Below are positions 26,058 through 35,661 of a DNA stretch of 64,000 nt, piece by piece. Position 1 is the first letter of the stretch, and every line of letters begins with the position of its first letter. A program made the position numbers and the translations under genes. The stretch is taken from NCBI GenBank assembly GCA_964416645.1, contig CAYQEZ010000001.1, forward strand, positions 21,813 through 85,812, in the 5' to 3' direction. The notes under the pieces are model-generated. The model did not search any database and was not told the origin of the DNA. It saw nothing but the letters and a program-made list of their open reading frames with translations. This stretch comes from GCA-002282575 sp964416645. Lineage in GTDB: Bacteria; Pseudomonadota; Gammaproteobacteria; Thiomicrospirales; Thiomicrospiraceae.

Positions 26058-27398
26058 ATGTCATCAAAAGCAAAAAAACGTTTTTTTGGTACGGACGGTA
26101 TTCGTGGACGAGTCGGTTCTGAAGGCATGACGCCTGATATGGCACTCAAGCTAGGTTGGGCAGCTGGTATGGTACTTAAACAGGTAAGCAATGCACCTGT
26201 GATTATTGGTAAGGATACGCGTATTTCAGGTTATATGTTTGAGTCGGCGCTAGAGGCGGGATTTGCCGCAGCAGGTGTTTCGGTCAAACTGCTTGGACCT
26301 ATGCCAACACCTGCGATTGCTTACATTGCCACTACCTTTGGTGCAGTGGCGGGTGTGGTGATCAGCGCTTCTCATAATCCTTATTATGATAATGGGATTA
26401 AGTTTTTTGATGGTAATGGTCGTAAATTGTCGGATGAGTTAGAGCATGCGATTGAAGCCATGATGGATGAGCCTATGGTGTGTGTGCCGTCTAGCTTATT
26501 AGGGCGTGTTTCGCGTATTACTGATGTAGCGGGACGCTATATCGAGTTTTGTAAAAGCACCATGGTACATGGTCATCGCTTGAATGGTCTTAAAATTGTC
26601 GTAGACTGTGCTAATGGCGCAACCTATCATGTTGCGCCCCATGTCTTTTCAGAATTAGGTGCAGAAGTGATTACTATTGGTAATGGACCCAATGGGCTTA
26701 ATATCAACGATGGATTTGGTGCCACTGATCCGGCAGCTTTGCAACGTTCAGTATTACGTGAAAAAGCGGACTTAGGGGTGGCGCTTGATGGTGATGGTGA
26801 TCGCTTAATTCTCGTCGATCATACGGGAGCGATTCTAGATGGTGATGATATTTTATTCATGATCATGAGTGGTCAAGATGAGCCTGTGAAGGGTATCGTG
26901 GGAACCGTGATGAGCAATATGGGTCTTGAAAACTATTGTCGAGAAAAAGGGATTGAGTTTCACCGTACGCCCGTTGGTGACCGCCACGTTATGGAAAAAC
27001 TGGTGTCTGAAGGTCTGAAATATGGTGCCGAGCCTTCAGGTCACATTTTGTGTTTGGATAAAATTCAAACGGGTGACGGCATTATTGCAGCGCTACAAGT
27101 GCTGAGTGTAATGGTGACGCGAAAGGTGGGTCTAAATGCGTTGAAGCAGGGTTTTACTCGCTATCCTCAAGAATTAGTGAATGTTAAATTGACGCGTAAA
27201 TTGAAGTCAATTGATGATGCGCGTGTTTCAGAAGCGATTAGTGAAGCAGAAACGCAATTAGGTGAGCAGGGCCGTGTATTGATTCGTCTATCGGGTACTG
27301 AACCATTGATTCGTATTATGGTTGAAGGTAAGGATGCCGTAATGGTTAAGCAGCTAGTGACCCGTTTGGAAGAGGTGGTTAAAGAAGTTTATGCTTAA
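26058..27398 (+). CDS. glmM: Phosphoglucosamine mutase
   Basis: GlmM interconverts glucosamine-6-P and glucosamine-1-P on the way to UDP-GlcNAc for peptidoglycan and LPS. The 446-residue protein has the phospho-serine loop ISASHNP with S105, the metal loop D244-G-D246-G-D248 with R following, the sugar loop GAEPSGH and the C-terminal phosphate loop RLSGTEPLIRIM. AGAAGGA upstream supports the start. It follows folP directly. Confidence 0.97.
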   Translation: MSSKAKKRFFGTDGIRGRVGSEGMTPDMALKLGWAAGMVLKQVSNAPVIIGKDTRISGYMFESALEAGFAAAGVSVKLLGPMPTPAIAYIATTFGAVAGVVISASHNPYYDNGIKFFDGNGRKLSDELEHAIEAMMDEPMVCVPSSLLGRVSRITDVAGRYIEFCKSTMVHGHRLNGLKIVVDCANGATYHVAPHVFSELGAEVITIGNGPNGLNINDGFGATDPAALQRSVLREKADLGVALDGDGDRLILVDHTGAILDGDDILFMIMSGQDEPVKGIVGTVMSNMGLENYCREKGIEFHRTPVGDRHVMEKLVSEGLKYGAEPSGHILCLDKIQTGDGIIAALQVLSVMVTRKVGLNALKQGFTRYPQELVNVKLTRKLKSIDDARVSEAISEAETQLGEQGRVLIRLSGTEPLIRIMVEGKDAVMVKQLVTRLEEVVKEVYA

Positions 27399-27526
27399 CG
27401 ATAAGTTAGCTAACCTATTTATTTTTAAATTAAATTGTTGATCGTTAACGCTTTGGTGTTAATGCCTTCTGCTTGCAATTGACGCCTTTCGCTTGTACAC
27501 TTGTCAGGTTTTATAGGGAGACGACT

Positions 27527-28288
27527 ATGCGTCAAATGATGGTGGCCGGCAATTGGAAAATGCACGGCTCAGTAGCGTTTACACGCGATATGATTCAAAC
27601 ATTAGCAGCAACAGTAACGGTTAATGAAGCAGTAACTCTGCTGGTATGTCCGCCTATGTTGTACTTAACACAAGCAATTCAAGCGGCATCGAATACTTCA
27701 TTATCTGTTGGTGCACAAAACTGCGCTCAAATACAAACAACGGGTGCTTATACAGGTGAGGTTTCTGCAACTATGTTGGCAGACGTCGGCTGTCAGTATG
27801 TCATTATTGGTCATTCGGAGCGTCGTGCGCTTTATGGTGAAACCGATGCGCTGGTAGCTGAAAAAACCAAAGTCGCTTTAGCTGCTGGTGTTAAACCGAT
27901 TGTTTGTGTGGGTGAAACATTGGCTGAGCGTGAAGCTGGTCAAGCAGAAACCATTATTGCGACGCAGTTGGATGCGGTCAGTAAGGTGATTGGTGCTGAT
28001 GGCTGGAGCAATGCGGTTATCGCTTATGAACCCGTATGGGCTATTGGTACGGGTAAAACAGCAACACCTGAACAAGCACAAGAAATTCATGCTTTCATTC
28101 GTCAACATTTAGCAAAACTAGATGCTCATGTGGCAAATGCAATAACCATTCTTTATGGTGGCAGCGTGAAGCCAGATAATGCGGTAGCTATTTTTTCTCA
28201 GTCTGATGTAGATGGTGGTTTGATTGGTGGTGCGTCACTGAATAGTGATGATTTTGCCAAAATTTATGCGGCCGCTGTGGCTCACTAA
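27527..28288 (+). CDS. tpiA: Triosephosphate isomerase
   Basis: TpiA interconverts dihydroxyacetone phosphate and glyceraldehyde-3-phosphate in glycolysis. From ATG 27527, which has GGGAG seven bases upstream, the protein has 253 residues, normal for the family; a longer in-frame start at 27473 would add an unrelated tail. K11 (AGNWKMHG), the catalytic histidine in IIGHSERR and the catalytic glutamate in AYEPVWAIGTGK are present. The 128-base gap after glmM probably carries its own promoter, though I cannot assign one with confidence. Confidence 0.97.
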   Translation: MRQMMVAGNWKMHGSVAFTRDMIQTLAATVTVNEAVTLLVCPPMLYLTQAIQAASNTSLSVGAQNCAQIQTTGAYTGEVSATMLADVGCQYVIIGHSERRALYGETDALVAEKTKVALAAGVKPIVCVGETLAEREAGQAETIIATQLDAVSKVIGADGWSNAVIAYEPVWAIGTGKTATPEQAQEIHAFIRQHLAKLDAHVANAITILYGGSVKPDNAVAIFSQSDVDGGLIGGASLNSDDFAKIYAAAVAH

Positions 28289-28297
28289 GGAAAAAAT

Positions 28298-28639
28298 ATG
28301 ATGCAAGTAATTTTGGTCATTCATGTCTTGCTTTCGTTGTTGCTCATCGGTTTGGTGTTGATTCAACAAGGAAAAGGGGCTGATGCGGGTGCCAGTTTCG
28401 GTGGTGGATCATCGCAAAGTGTATTCGGTTCGCGAGGTTCTGCTTCATTTTTGTCACGATTAACTGCTATAATAGCGACTCTCTTCTTTGTGACGAGCCT
28501 AACACTGGCTTATTTGTCTACAGAGCAGTCTGAAGGCAACAGCGTGATAAGTACTCCTGATCGCGCCGTGATAACAGACAGCCCAGCGAAGAATGGTGCA
28601 ACGCAACCCGCGGATGTTCCGGTTCAACCTGGGAAATAA
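28298..28639 (+). CDS. secG: Preprotein translocase subunit SecG
   Basis: SecG is a small SecYEG component that aids protein export. The 113-residue protein has two membrane helices (about 2-21 and 53-73) around a Gly-rich cytosolic loop with the family motif GKGADAGASFGGG. The C-terminal tail is polar. It lies nine bases after tpiA and 18 bases before tRNA-Leu(GAG), the same order as secG-leuU in E. coli. An extended -10 sequence (TGCTATAAT, 28465-28473) inside the gene may start transcripts for the tRNA and nuo genes. Confidence 0.95.
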   Translation: MMQVILVIHVLLSLLLIGLVLIQQGKGADAGASFGGGSSQSVFGSRGSASFLSRLTAIIATLFFVTSLTLAYLSTEQSEGNSVISTPDRAVITDSPAKNGATQPADVPVQPGK

Positions 28640-28657
28640 CGAAAAAAACGCTTTTTT

Positions 28658-28742
28658 GCCGACGTGGTGGAATTGGTAGACACGCTACCTTGAGGTGGTA
28701 GTGGCGCAAGCTGTGCTGGTTCGAGTCCAGTCGTCGGTACCA
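28658..28742 (+). tRNA. tRNA-Leu, anticodon GAG
   Basis: This is a class II tRNA of 85 bases with a long variable arm. The acceptor stem GCCGACG/CGTCGGT (one G-T pair) is followed by A and an encoded CCA. The anticodon stem CTACC/GGTAG encloses TTGAGGT, giving anticodon GAG for leucine codons CUC/CUU, and the T-arm contains GGTTCGAGTCC. It lies between secG and nuoA and was probably cut out of a longer transcript. Confidence 0.98.
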
Positions 28743-28794
28743 TATTTAGTTTGAATAAGCGCACAATATTCGGTGTTATTACGGAGGCATTAGT

Positions 28795-29151
28795 ATGCTA
28801 GAAAATTACCTGCCTATTCTGGTTTTTATTTTGCTCGGTATTGGTTTCGGTATCGGTCCCATTGCTGCTGGTTGGCTTTTAGCGCCTAATCGTCCTGATA
28901 GCGAAAAATTATCACCTTACGAGTGTGGTTTTGAAGCTTTTGAAGATGCGCGTATGAAGTTCGATGTGCGCTTCTACCTAGTCGCTATTCTGTTTATTAT
29001 TTTCGATTTAGAAATCGCATTTTTATTTCCATGGGCCGTTGTGTTAGACACGATTGGTCTGGAAGGGTTTATTGCAATGGCTATTTTTCTAGCTATCCTT
29101 GTGGTTGGTTTCATTTACGAATGGAAAAAAGGAGCCTTGGAATGGGAATAG
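28795..29151 (+). CDS. nuoA: NADH-quinone oxidoreductase subunit A
   Basis: NuoA is a three-helix membrane subunit of complex I near the quinone site. The 118-residue protein has SPYECGFEAF with the conserved cysteine of the loop, then FDVRFYLVAILFIIFDLEIAFLFPW split over the second helix. A strong GGAGG precedes the ATG. It opens a 14-gene nuo operon and overlaps nuoB by 10 bases. Confidence 0.97.
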   Translation: MLENYLPILVFILLGIGFGIGPIAAGWLLAPNRPDSEKLSPYECGFEAFEDARMKFDVRFYLVAILFIIFDLEIAFLFPWAVVLDTIGLEGFIAMAIFLAILVVGFIYEWKKGALEWE

Positions 29152-29618
29152 AAGGCGTTCTTAAAGAAGGTTTCATTACCACATCGGCGGATAAGTTAAT
29201 CAATTGGGCGCGCACGGGTTCTTTGTGGCCGATGACGTTTGGTTTGGCTTGTTGTGCGGTCGAGATGATGCATGCTGGTGCATCACGTTATGACCTAGAT
29301 CGCTTTGGTATCATTTTTCGTCCCAGTCCACGCCAATCGGATGTCATGATTGTTGCTGGCACTTTGGTCAATAAAATGGCACCTGCACTGCGTAAGGTTT
29401 ATGATCAGATGGCAGAGCCTCGCTGGGTAATCTCGATGGGTTCTTGTGCTAACGGTGGTGGTTATTATCATTATTCCTACGCTGTGGTGCGTGGTTGTGA
29501 TCGTATCGTACCTGTGGATGTCTATGTACCTGGATGTCCACCGACAGCTGAGGCTCTGCTGTATGGCATTATTCAGTTGCAGAACAAGATTAAACGTACT
29601 AACACGATTGCACGTTAA
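29142..29618 (+). CDS. nuoB: NADH-quinone oxidoreductase subunit B
   Basis: NuoB holds the terminal 4Fe-4S cluster N2 that passes electrons to quinone. The 158-residue protein has the cluster ligands in LACCAVEMMHAG (two adjacent Cys), GSCANGGG and VPGCPPTAE. The start is ATG 29142, which has GGAG upstream and overlaps the end of nuoA by 10 bases; the open frame extends further upstream but only through nuoA. Confidence 0.97.
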   Translation: MGIEGVLKEGFITTSADKLINWARTGSLWPMTFGLACCAVEMMHAGASRYDLDRFGIIFRPSPRQSDVMIVAGTLVNKMAPALRKVYDQMAEPRWVISMGSCANGGGYYHYSYAVVRGCDRIVPVDVYVPGCPPTAEALLYGIIQLQNKIKRTNTIAR

Positions 29619-29639
29619 GAAATGGCTAGGAAATATACT

Positions 29640-30308
29640 ATGCGTTCGTTGACAGAATTATTAGCCCAGATTCAGCAGGCGTGGCCGGCGGTAGCTGGTG
29701 GTGTTTCAGAAGTCGAAGAATTGACAATTGATGTGCCAGCGAGCGATTGGCATGCGATGGCGTTGTATCTGAGGGATCAGCTTGGCTTTGAGCAACTCAT
29801 TGATTTATGTGGTGTTGACTATGTTACTTATGGTCAGGTGAATTGGGCTACGGATACTGCAGTTAACGCGGGTTTTAGCCGCGGTGTGTTTGATTTTGAA
29901 GTTCCCGTTATATCGCAAAGTTCAGCAGATGGAAAACGTTTTGCTGTTGTAGCTCATTTGCTTTCCATTGAGTTTAACCAGCGTTTGCGTGTTAAGGTTT
30001 TCTGTGATGATGCGCAGTTTCCGATGGTTGACAGCGTTTGTGATGTCTGGGCGTCAGTGAATTGGTTTGAGCGTGAAGCCTTCGATCTTTATGGAATTGC
30101 CTTCAAAGGTCACCCAGACTTGCGTCGTCTCCTAACGGATTATGGTTTTGTGGGTCATCCGTTACGTAAAGACTTTCCGTTGGAAGGTCAGGTTGAAATG
30201 CGTTATGACCCAGCGCAAAATCGCGTTATTTACGAACCTGTATCTATTGAAAATCGGGTGAATACACCAAGAGTGATTCGTCCAACTGATCGTTTGGGAG
30301 CCGAATAA
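29640..30308 (+). CDS. nuoC: NADH-quinone oxidoreductase subunit C
   Basis: NuoC is a peripheral-arm subunit with no cofactor that packs against NuoD. The protein (222 residues from ATG 29640, which has AGGA nine bases upstream; six more from ATG 29622) has the 30-kDa subunit signature around ERFAFDL-like EREAFDLYGI and GHPLRKDFP. It is a separate gene here, not fused with nuoD as in enteric bacteria and Pseudomonas. Confidence 0.95.
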   Translation: MRSLTELLAQIQQAWPAVAGGVSEVEELTIDVPASDWHAMALYLRDQLGFEQLIDLCGVDYVTYGQVNWATDTAVNAGFSRGVFDFEVPVISQSSADGKRFAVVAHLLSIEFNQRLRVKVFCDDAQFPMVDSVCDVWASVNWFEREAFDLYGIAFKGHPDLRRLLTDYGFVGHPLRKDFPLEGQVEMRYDPAQNRVIYEPVSIENRVNTPRVIRPTDRLGAE

Positions 30309-30309
30309 G

Positions 30310-31563
30310 ATGGCTGAAATTCGTAACTATACACTGAACTTCGGGCCACAGCATCCTTCGGCACATGGCGTGTTGCGCTTGGTGCTAGAGTTGGACGGTG
30401 AAACCATTGTTCGTGCTGATCCGCACATTGGTTTGTTGCACCGTGGTACAGAGAAGCTGGCTGAATATAAGCCCTATAATCAATCGATTGGCTACATGGA
30501 CCGTCTTGATTATGTGTCGATGATGGCGAATGAGCACGCATACGTGATGACCATTGAAAAGCTCATGGGTCTAGAAGTGCCTGAGCGCGCTCAGTACATT
30601 CGTGTTATGTTTGATGAAGTAACGCGTATTCTCAATCACTTATTGTGGTTAGGTGCTCATGCGCTCGATATCGGTGCGATGACGGTTTTCCTTTATGCTT
30701 TCCGTGAGCGTGAAGACTTGATGGATTGCTATGAAGCGGTATCGGGTGCGCGTATGCATGCAACCTATTATCGTCCAGGTGGTGTCTATCGTGATTTACC
30801 CGATAGTATGCCTAAATATGAATACACCCCATTCCGTTCTAAGAAAGATGTGGATCGTTTAAACGAAACCCGTCATGGTTCGATGCTAGATTTCTTACAA
30901 GCCTTTACCGAGCGTTTCCCAGCTTATGTTGATGAGTATGAAACGTTATTAACGGACAATCGTATCTGGAAACAACGCACCGTTGATATTGGTATTGTTT
31001 CGCCTGAGCGCGCTCTGCAACTTGGTTTTACGGGTCCTATGTTGCGTGGTTCTGGCATTGCTTGGGATTTACGTAAGACACAACCTTATGAAGTTTACGA
31101 TCGTATGGATTTCGATATCCCTGTTGGTAAAACAGGTGATTCGTATGACCGTTATCTGGTTCGAGTTGCTGAAATGCGCGAGTCAAATAAGATTATTCGT
31201 CAGTGTATTGAATGGTTAAGAGCAAATCCAGGTTCAGTGATTACAAAAAACCTGAAAGTGGCAGCGCCTAAGCGCGAACACATGAAAGATAATATGGAAG
31301 CCTTAATCCACCACTTTAAGTTGTTTACTGAAGGCTATTGCTTGCCCGCGGGCGAGGCTTATGCGGCTGTTGAACATCCGAAAGGTGAGCTGGGTGTGTA
31401 CATGATTTCTGATGGCGCTAATAAACCTTATCGCCTAAAAATTCGTGCGCCAGGTTTTGCGCATTTGGCTGCGTTAGACGAAATGTCGCGTGGTCACATG
31501 ATTGCGGACGTGGTAACCATTATTGGAACTCAAGATATCGTATTCGGGGAGATTGACCGCTAA
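30310..31563 (+). CDS. nuoD: NADH-quinone oxidoreductase subunit D
   Basis: NuoD (49-kDa subunit) forms much of the quinone-binding pocket. The 417-residue protein starts one base after the nuoC stop and shows NFGPQHPSAHGVLRLVLELDGE-type N-terminus, DPHIGLLHRGTEKL, and the conserved histidine and tyrosine of the quinone site (HPSAHG; LDYVSMM). Its stop TAA shares bases with the nuoE start (TAATG). Confidence 0.97.
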   Translation: MAEIRNYTLNFGPQHPSAHGVLRLVLELDGETIVRADPHIGLLHRGTEKLAEYKPYNQSIGYMDRLDYVSMMANEHAYVMTIEKLMGLEVPERAQYIRVMFDEVTRILNHLLWLGAHALDIGAMTVFLYAFREREDLMDCYEAVSGARMHATYYRPGGVYRDLPDSMPKYEYTPFRSKKDVDRLNETRHGSMLDFLQAFTERFPAYVDEYETLLTDNRIWKQRTVDIGIVSPERALQLGFTGPMLRGSGIAWDLRKTQPYEVYDRMDFDIPVGKTGDSYDRYLVRVAEMRESNKIIRQCIEWLRANPGSVITKNLKVAAPKREHMKDNMEALIHHFKLFTEGYCLPAGEAYAAVEHPKGELGVYMISDGANKPYRLKIRAPGFAHLAALDEMSRGHMIADVVTIIGTQDIVFGEIDR

Positions 31564-32045
31564 TGTCTATCATTCAAGGACAAGTGAAAGCTGATATTGA
31601 CCATTGGATCGCTCAATATCCAGAAGGGCAACAAAAGTCGGCGGTGATGCCAGGCTTGACGGTGATTCAGAACGCTAATGGCGGTTATTTAACTGAAGCC
31701 TTAATGGATGAATTGGCTGATTATTTAGATATTTCGCCGATTGAAGTTTACGAAGTGGCTACTTTCTACTCGATGTATGAACACCAGCCTGTGGGTAAAC
31801 ATAAGATCTGCGTGTGTACTAATATTTCTTGTATGCTACGCGGTTCAGATGAAGTGGTTGAGCACTTAAAGAAGCGTTTGGGTGTCTCTGATTTTGGTGA
31901 GCTTTCTGCAGATGGCAAGTTCTCAATCAAAGAAGTTGAGTGTCTGGGTGCTTGTGTTGGTGCGCCTATGTTTCAAATTGGCGATCATTATCATGAACAC
32001 CTTACCCCTGAAAAAATCGATGCCATTCTGGCGAGTTTGGAGTAA
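31563..32045 (+). CDS. nuoE: NADH-quinone oxidoreductase subunit E
   Basis: NuoE (24-kDa subunit) carries the 2Fe-2S cluster N1a in a thioredoxin-like fold. The 160-residue protein has the ligands in CTNISCMLRG (C-x4-C) and VECLGACVGAP (C-x3-C). The CTNISCML and ECLGACVGAPMFQIG wording is closer to gammaproteobacterial NuoE than to betaproteobacterial NuoE as I recall them. It is linked to nuoD by TAATG. Confidence 0.96.
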   Translation: MSIIQGQVKADIDHWIAQYPEGQQKSAVMPGLTVIQNANGGYLTEALMDELADYLDISPIEVYEVATFYSMYEHQPVGKHKICVCTNISCMLRGSDEVVEHLKKRLGVSDFGELSADGKFSIKEVECLGACVGAPMFQIGDHYHEHLTPEKIDAILASLE

Positions 32046-32048
32046 CGG

Positions 32049-33326
32049 ATGATGATGAACGAAAATTGTTTCCGCACCCTGCATTTGCCCGAGCCTTGGA
32101 CACTGAAAACCTACGTTGAAAACGGTGGCTATGAGGTTTGGAAAAAAGTTGTTTCTGGTGAAATTCTTCCTGAAGAAATTATTGACCAAGTCAAGATTTC
32201 GGCTTTACGCGGTCGTGGCGGCGCGGGTTTCCCAACAGGGCTTAAGTGGAGCTTCATGAATCGTCGTGCGACTGGTCCTAAATTCTTACTTTGCAACTCT
32301 GATGAGGGCGAGCCTGGTACCTGTAAAGATCGTGATATTTTGCGTTACAACCCGCATCAACTCATTGAAGGCATGTGTATTGCGGCTTATGTGATTGGTG
32401 CAAGTCGTGGTTACAACTATATTCGTGGTGAGTTTGTTGAGCCAATTAATCGTTACTTAGGCGCGGTTGATGAGGCACGTGCTGCGGGATTTTTAGGTAA
32501 GGATATTCTGGGTTCTGGTTTCGATTTCGATTTGTTTGTGCATTCGGGTGCGGGTGCTTACATTTGCGGTGAAGAGACGGCGCTAATTGAATCTATCGAA
32601 GGGAAAAAAGGTATGCCGCGGTTCAAGCCACCTTTCCCAGCCAGTTTTGGTTTGTATGGTCGTCCGACCACCATTAATAATACCGAGACGCTGGCCTCTA
32701 TCCCTATGATTCTCGCTAAAGGCGGGCAGTGGTTTTTAGAGTTAGGTAAACCCAATAATGGCGGCACCAAGCTTTTTTCGGTTTCGGGTCATGTCGAGAA
32801 ACCAGGTAATCAAGAAGTGCGTATGGGTACACCATTCAAAACCTTGCTGGAAAATGCAGGCGGTATTTGGAAAGGCCGTCAGTTGAAAGCGGTCATTCCT
32901 GGTGGCTCATCTACTCCTGTCTTGCCAGCAGAAAAAGCATTGTCGATGGATATGGACTATGACAGTATTTCTAAAGCGGGCTCTTATTTAGGGGCTGGTT
33001 CCGTCATTATTATGGATGAAACCACCGACATGGTGAAAGTATTGGAACGTCTCAGCTACTTTTATTATGAAGAGTCCTGTGGTCAATGTACGCCTTGTCG
33101 TGAGGGTACGGGGTGGATGCATCGCGTTGTGAAGCGTATTGCACAAGGAAAAGGGCGCCCTGAAGATTTAACCTTATTACGTGATGTGGGTGGTCGCATT
33201 ACGGGTAAGGTCATTTGTGGCTTGGGTGATGCAGCGGCTATCCCTGTCACCAGCTTTTTGAAACACTTCGGTCATGAGTTTGAACATTATGTTGAACATG
33301 GCTGTAGTATTTATGATCGCATGTAA
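32049..33326 (+). CDS. nuoF: NADH-quinone oxidoreductase subunit F
   Basis: NuoF (51-kDa subunit) binds NADH, FMN and the 4Fe-4S cluster N3. The 425-residue protein has the NADH/FMN loop GRGGAGFPTGLKWSF, the FMN region GAGAYICGEETAL, and N3 ligands in ESCGQCTPCREGT plus the distal cysteine in GKVICGLGDAA. It starts three bases after nuoE; three consecutive ATG-like codons leave the exact start uncertain by one or two residues. Confidence 0.97.
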   Translation: MMMNENCFRTLHLPEPWTLKTYVENGGYEVWKKVVSGEILPEEIIDQVKISALRGRGGAGFPTGLKWSFMNRRATGPKFLLCNSDEGEPGTCKDRDILRYNPHQLIEGMCIAAYVIGASRGYNYIRGEFVEPINRYLGAVDEARAAGFLGKDILGSGFDFDLFVHSGAGAYICGEETALIESIEGKKGMPRFKPPFPASFGLYGRPTTINNTETLASIPMILAKGGQWFLELGKPNNGGTKLFSVSGHVEKPGNQEVRMGTPFKTLLENAGGIWKGRQLKAVIPGGSSTPVLPAEKALSMDMDYDSISKAGSYLGAGSVIIMDETTDMVKVLERLSYFYYEESCGQCTPCREGTGWMHRVVKRIAQGKGRPEDLTLLRDVGGRITGKVICGLGDAAAIPVTSFLKHFGHEFEHYVEHGCSIYDRM

Positions 33327-33365
33327 CCTGTCCGTGATTAGACATGCACAAGTGATGGTATACAT

Positions 33366-35651
33366 ATGATAAAGATTGAAATTAATGGTCAAGTCATCAA
33401 GGCACGTGAAGGGCTGATGTTGATTGATGTGGCAGATGATGCGGGAATTAATATTCCCCGTTTCTGTTATCACAAAAAGCTATCGGTGGCGGCTAACTGC
33501 CGTATGTGTTTGGTCGAGGTGGCAGGTGCGCCTAAAACTTTGCCAGCCTGTGCAACACCCGTAACTGATGGTATGAAGGTGATGACCAAATCGCCTAAAG
33601 CTTTAGCGGCACAAAAAGCGGTCATGGAGTTCCTACTCATTAATCATCCGTTGGATTGCCCAATTTGCGATCAAGGTGGTGAGTGCGAATTACAAGACGT
33701 GTCCATGCTGTACGGACAGGATATTAGTCGCTTCAATGAAGGCAAGCGTATTCTTGGCGACAAGGATATTGGACCTTTAGTTCAAACGGATATGACGCGT
33801 TGTATTCACTGTACGCGTTGTGTACGTTTTGGCAAAGAAGTAGCAGGTATCATGGAGTTAGGCGCCACGGGTCGTGGTGAGCACATGGAAATTGGTACCT
33901 ATGTTGCCAAAGCCATGGTATCGGAACTTTCAGGCAACGTCATTGATTTATGTCCAGTGGGTGCCTTGACCTCAAAGCCTTATCGTTATACGGCTCGCGC
34001 TTGGGAATTACAAGCGACGCCTTCGATTGCGATTCATGATGGATTGGGTTCACATACTTATATTCACCATAAGCAAGGACAGATTAAGCGTGTTGTGCCG
34101 CGTGAAAATGAAGCCATTAATGAAACTTGGTTGTCTGACCGCGATCGTTTTTCATACACTAGCTTGAGCCATAATCGTTTGACCCAGCCGATGCGCAAGA
34201 TCGATGGCGAGTGGAAGGTCGTTGATTGGGAAACTGCCTTGACAGAAGTGGCCGCGTTATTTTCTGGTCAATTAGCGCATAATGCGAATAGTCTTGGTGC
34301 ATTAATTAGTCCGACTGCCAGCGTCGAAGAATTGTATTTATTACAAAAGCTCCTTTCTAGCAAAGGTTGTCATAACATTGATCACCGTCTACATCAGCAA
34401 GATTTTTCGGCTGATGCCGCTGGGGTTATGCCTTACCTAGCCATGCCTATTGAGCAGGTAGAGAAAGTAAAAGCCGCCTTGTTAATCGGCTCTAACCTGC
34501 GTCATGAACAACCTTTGCTCAATCAGCGTTTGCGCAAAGCCACTCAAATGCGTGCGAAAGTCATGGCGATTAACCCTGTCGATTTCGATTTGAGCTACCG
34601 ATTATCGGTTAAAGCGACGGTTTCAGTGCCAGATATGGTGACGACATTAGCCGGTATTGCTAAGGCGTTGAGTGCCAATCAATCGTTAAGTAACCGTGAG
34701 TCATCATTACTGGAAGGTGTAGTTGTTACTGACATCACACGAAAAATGGCCGATCAGTTGTCAGTTGAGGGGGATAAGCTCATTATCCTCGGTCAGTTGG
34801 CGCAGAGCCATGTCTCCTTTGCACGCTTATTGCAGTTAGCGAGTCTTGTGGCGCGTTTATCTGGTGCACAATTAACTTGGTTGCCTGAGTCAGGTAATAG
34901 TCTTGGTGCTGCTTTGGTTGGTGCACATCCTAAACAGTCAGGAATGAATGCGGCTGAGATGCTACGCAAGGGTATGGATAATTGGTTGTTGTGGAATGTC
35001 GATCCAACGGCGGATTGTCTGCTACCTGAAGCAACTAACCTAAATGGTCGTGTCGTTGCGGTGTCAGCCTTTGATACGCTGGGTTTGCGTGAGGTTTCGG
35101 ATTGGATGTTACCGATTGCGGCTTTTGGTGAAGCGGCAGGAACTTACGTTAATGCGAATAGTCAGTGGCAGTTTGCGCCCGTGGCCTTAACAGCTGTTGG
35201 TGATGCCAAACCAGGCTGGAAAGTGCTACGTGTGTTAGGCAATATGATGAATGTGTCTGGATTTGATTATGTATCATTAGATCAAGTCACAGAAGCAGCT
35301 AAAGCAATGGCGGGTTCAGCCAAGGTTGTTGATCATGACACCTTAATGAACTTAACGAGTCAGGTAGCTAGCTTGAATGGATTTGCACGCGTCGCCGAAT
35401 TGCCTATGTATGCTAATGATATTTATGTACGTCATGCTCAGCCTTTGCAAGCGCATCAACATGCTGGTCAAGCAGTGCTTCGTATGAATCCGCAACAAGT
35501 GACCGATGAGGTTGTACGTGTTCAGGATGTCAACGGAAATCTGCTTGAGCTGAATGTGGTTGCTGATGCGCGTGTTGCCGTGGGTAATATTGTGGCACCG
35601 ATGAGTTGGTTGGCAAATTTGCCAGCTGACTTTTTGAGTTTGGCAGCTTAG
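33366..35651 (+). CDS. nuoG: NADH-quinone oxidoreductase subunit G
   Basis: NuoG (75-kDa subunit) carries the electron-transfer chain N1b-N5-N4. The 761-residue protein has the 2Fe-2S ferredoxin domain (PRFCYHKKLSVAANCRMC), the His-Cys3 motif for N5 (HPLDCPICDQGGECELQD), the N4 ligands (CIHCTRCVRF; VIDLCPVGAL), then a molybdopterin-oxidoreductase-like domain without evident catalytic cofactor, as usual. All cluster ligands I looked for are present. A 39-base gap after nuoF is the largest in the operon. Confidence 0.97.
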   Translation: MIKIEINGQVIKAREGLMLIDVADDAGINIPRFCYHKKLSVAANCRMCLVEVAGAPKTLPACATPVTDGMKVMTKSPKALAAQKAVMEFLLINHPLDCPICDQGGECELQDVSMLYGQDISRFNEGKRILGDKDIGPLVQTDMTRCIHCTRCVRFGKEVAGIMELGATGRGEHMEIGTYVAKAMVSELSGNVIDLCPVGALTSKPYRYTARAWELQATPSIAIHDGLGSHTYIHHKQGQIKRVVPRENEAINETWLSDRDRFSYTSLSHNRLTQPMRKIDGEWKVVDWETALTEVAALFSGQLAHNANSLGALISPTASVEELYLLQKLLSSKGCHNIDHRLHQQDFSADAAGVMPYLAMPIEQVEKVKAALLIGSNLRHEQPLLNQRLRKATQMRAKVMAINPVDFDLSYRLSVKATVSVPDMVTTLAGIAKALSANQSLSNRESSLLEGVVVTDITRKMADQLSVEGDKLIILGQLAQSHVSFARLLQLASLVARLSGAQLTWLPESGNSLGAALVGAHPKQSGMNAAEMLRKGMDNWLLWNVDPTADCLLPEATNLNGRVVAVSAFDTLGLREVSDWMLPIAAFGEAAGTYVNANSQWQFAPVALTAVGDAKPGWKVLRVLGNMMNVSGFDYVSLDQVTEAAKAMAGSAKVVDHDTLMNLTSQVASLNGFARVAELPMYANDIYVRHAQPLQAHQHAGQAVLRMNPQQVTDEVVRVQDVNGNLLELNVVADARVAVGNIVAPMSWLANLPADFLSLAA

Positions 35652-35661
35652 GAGTCAATGA

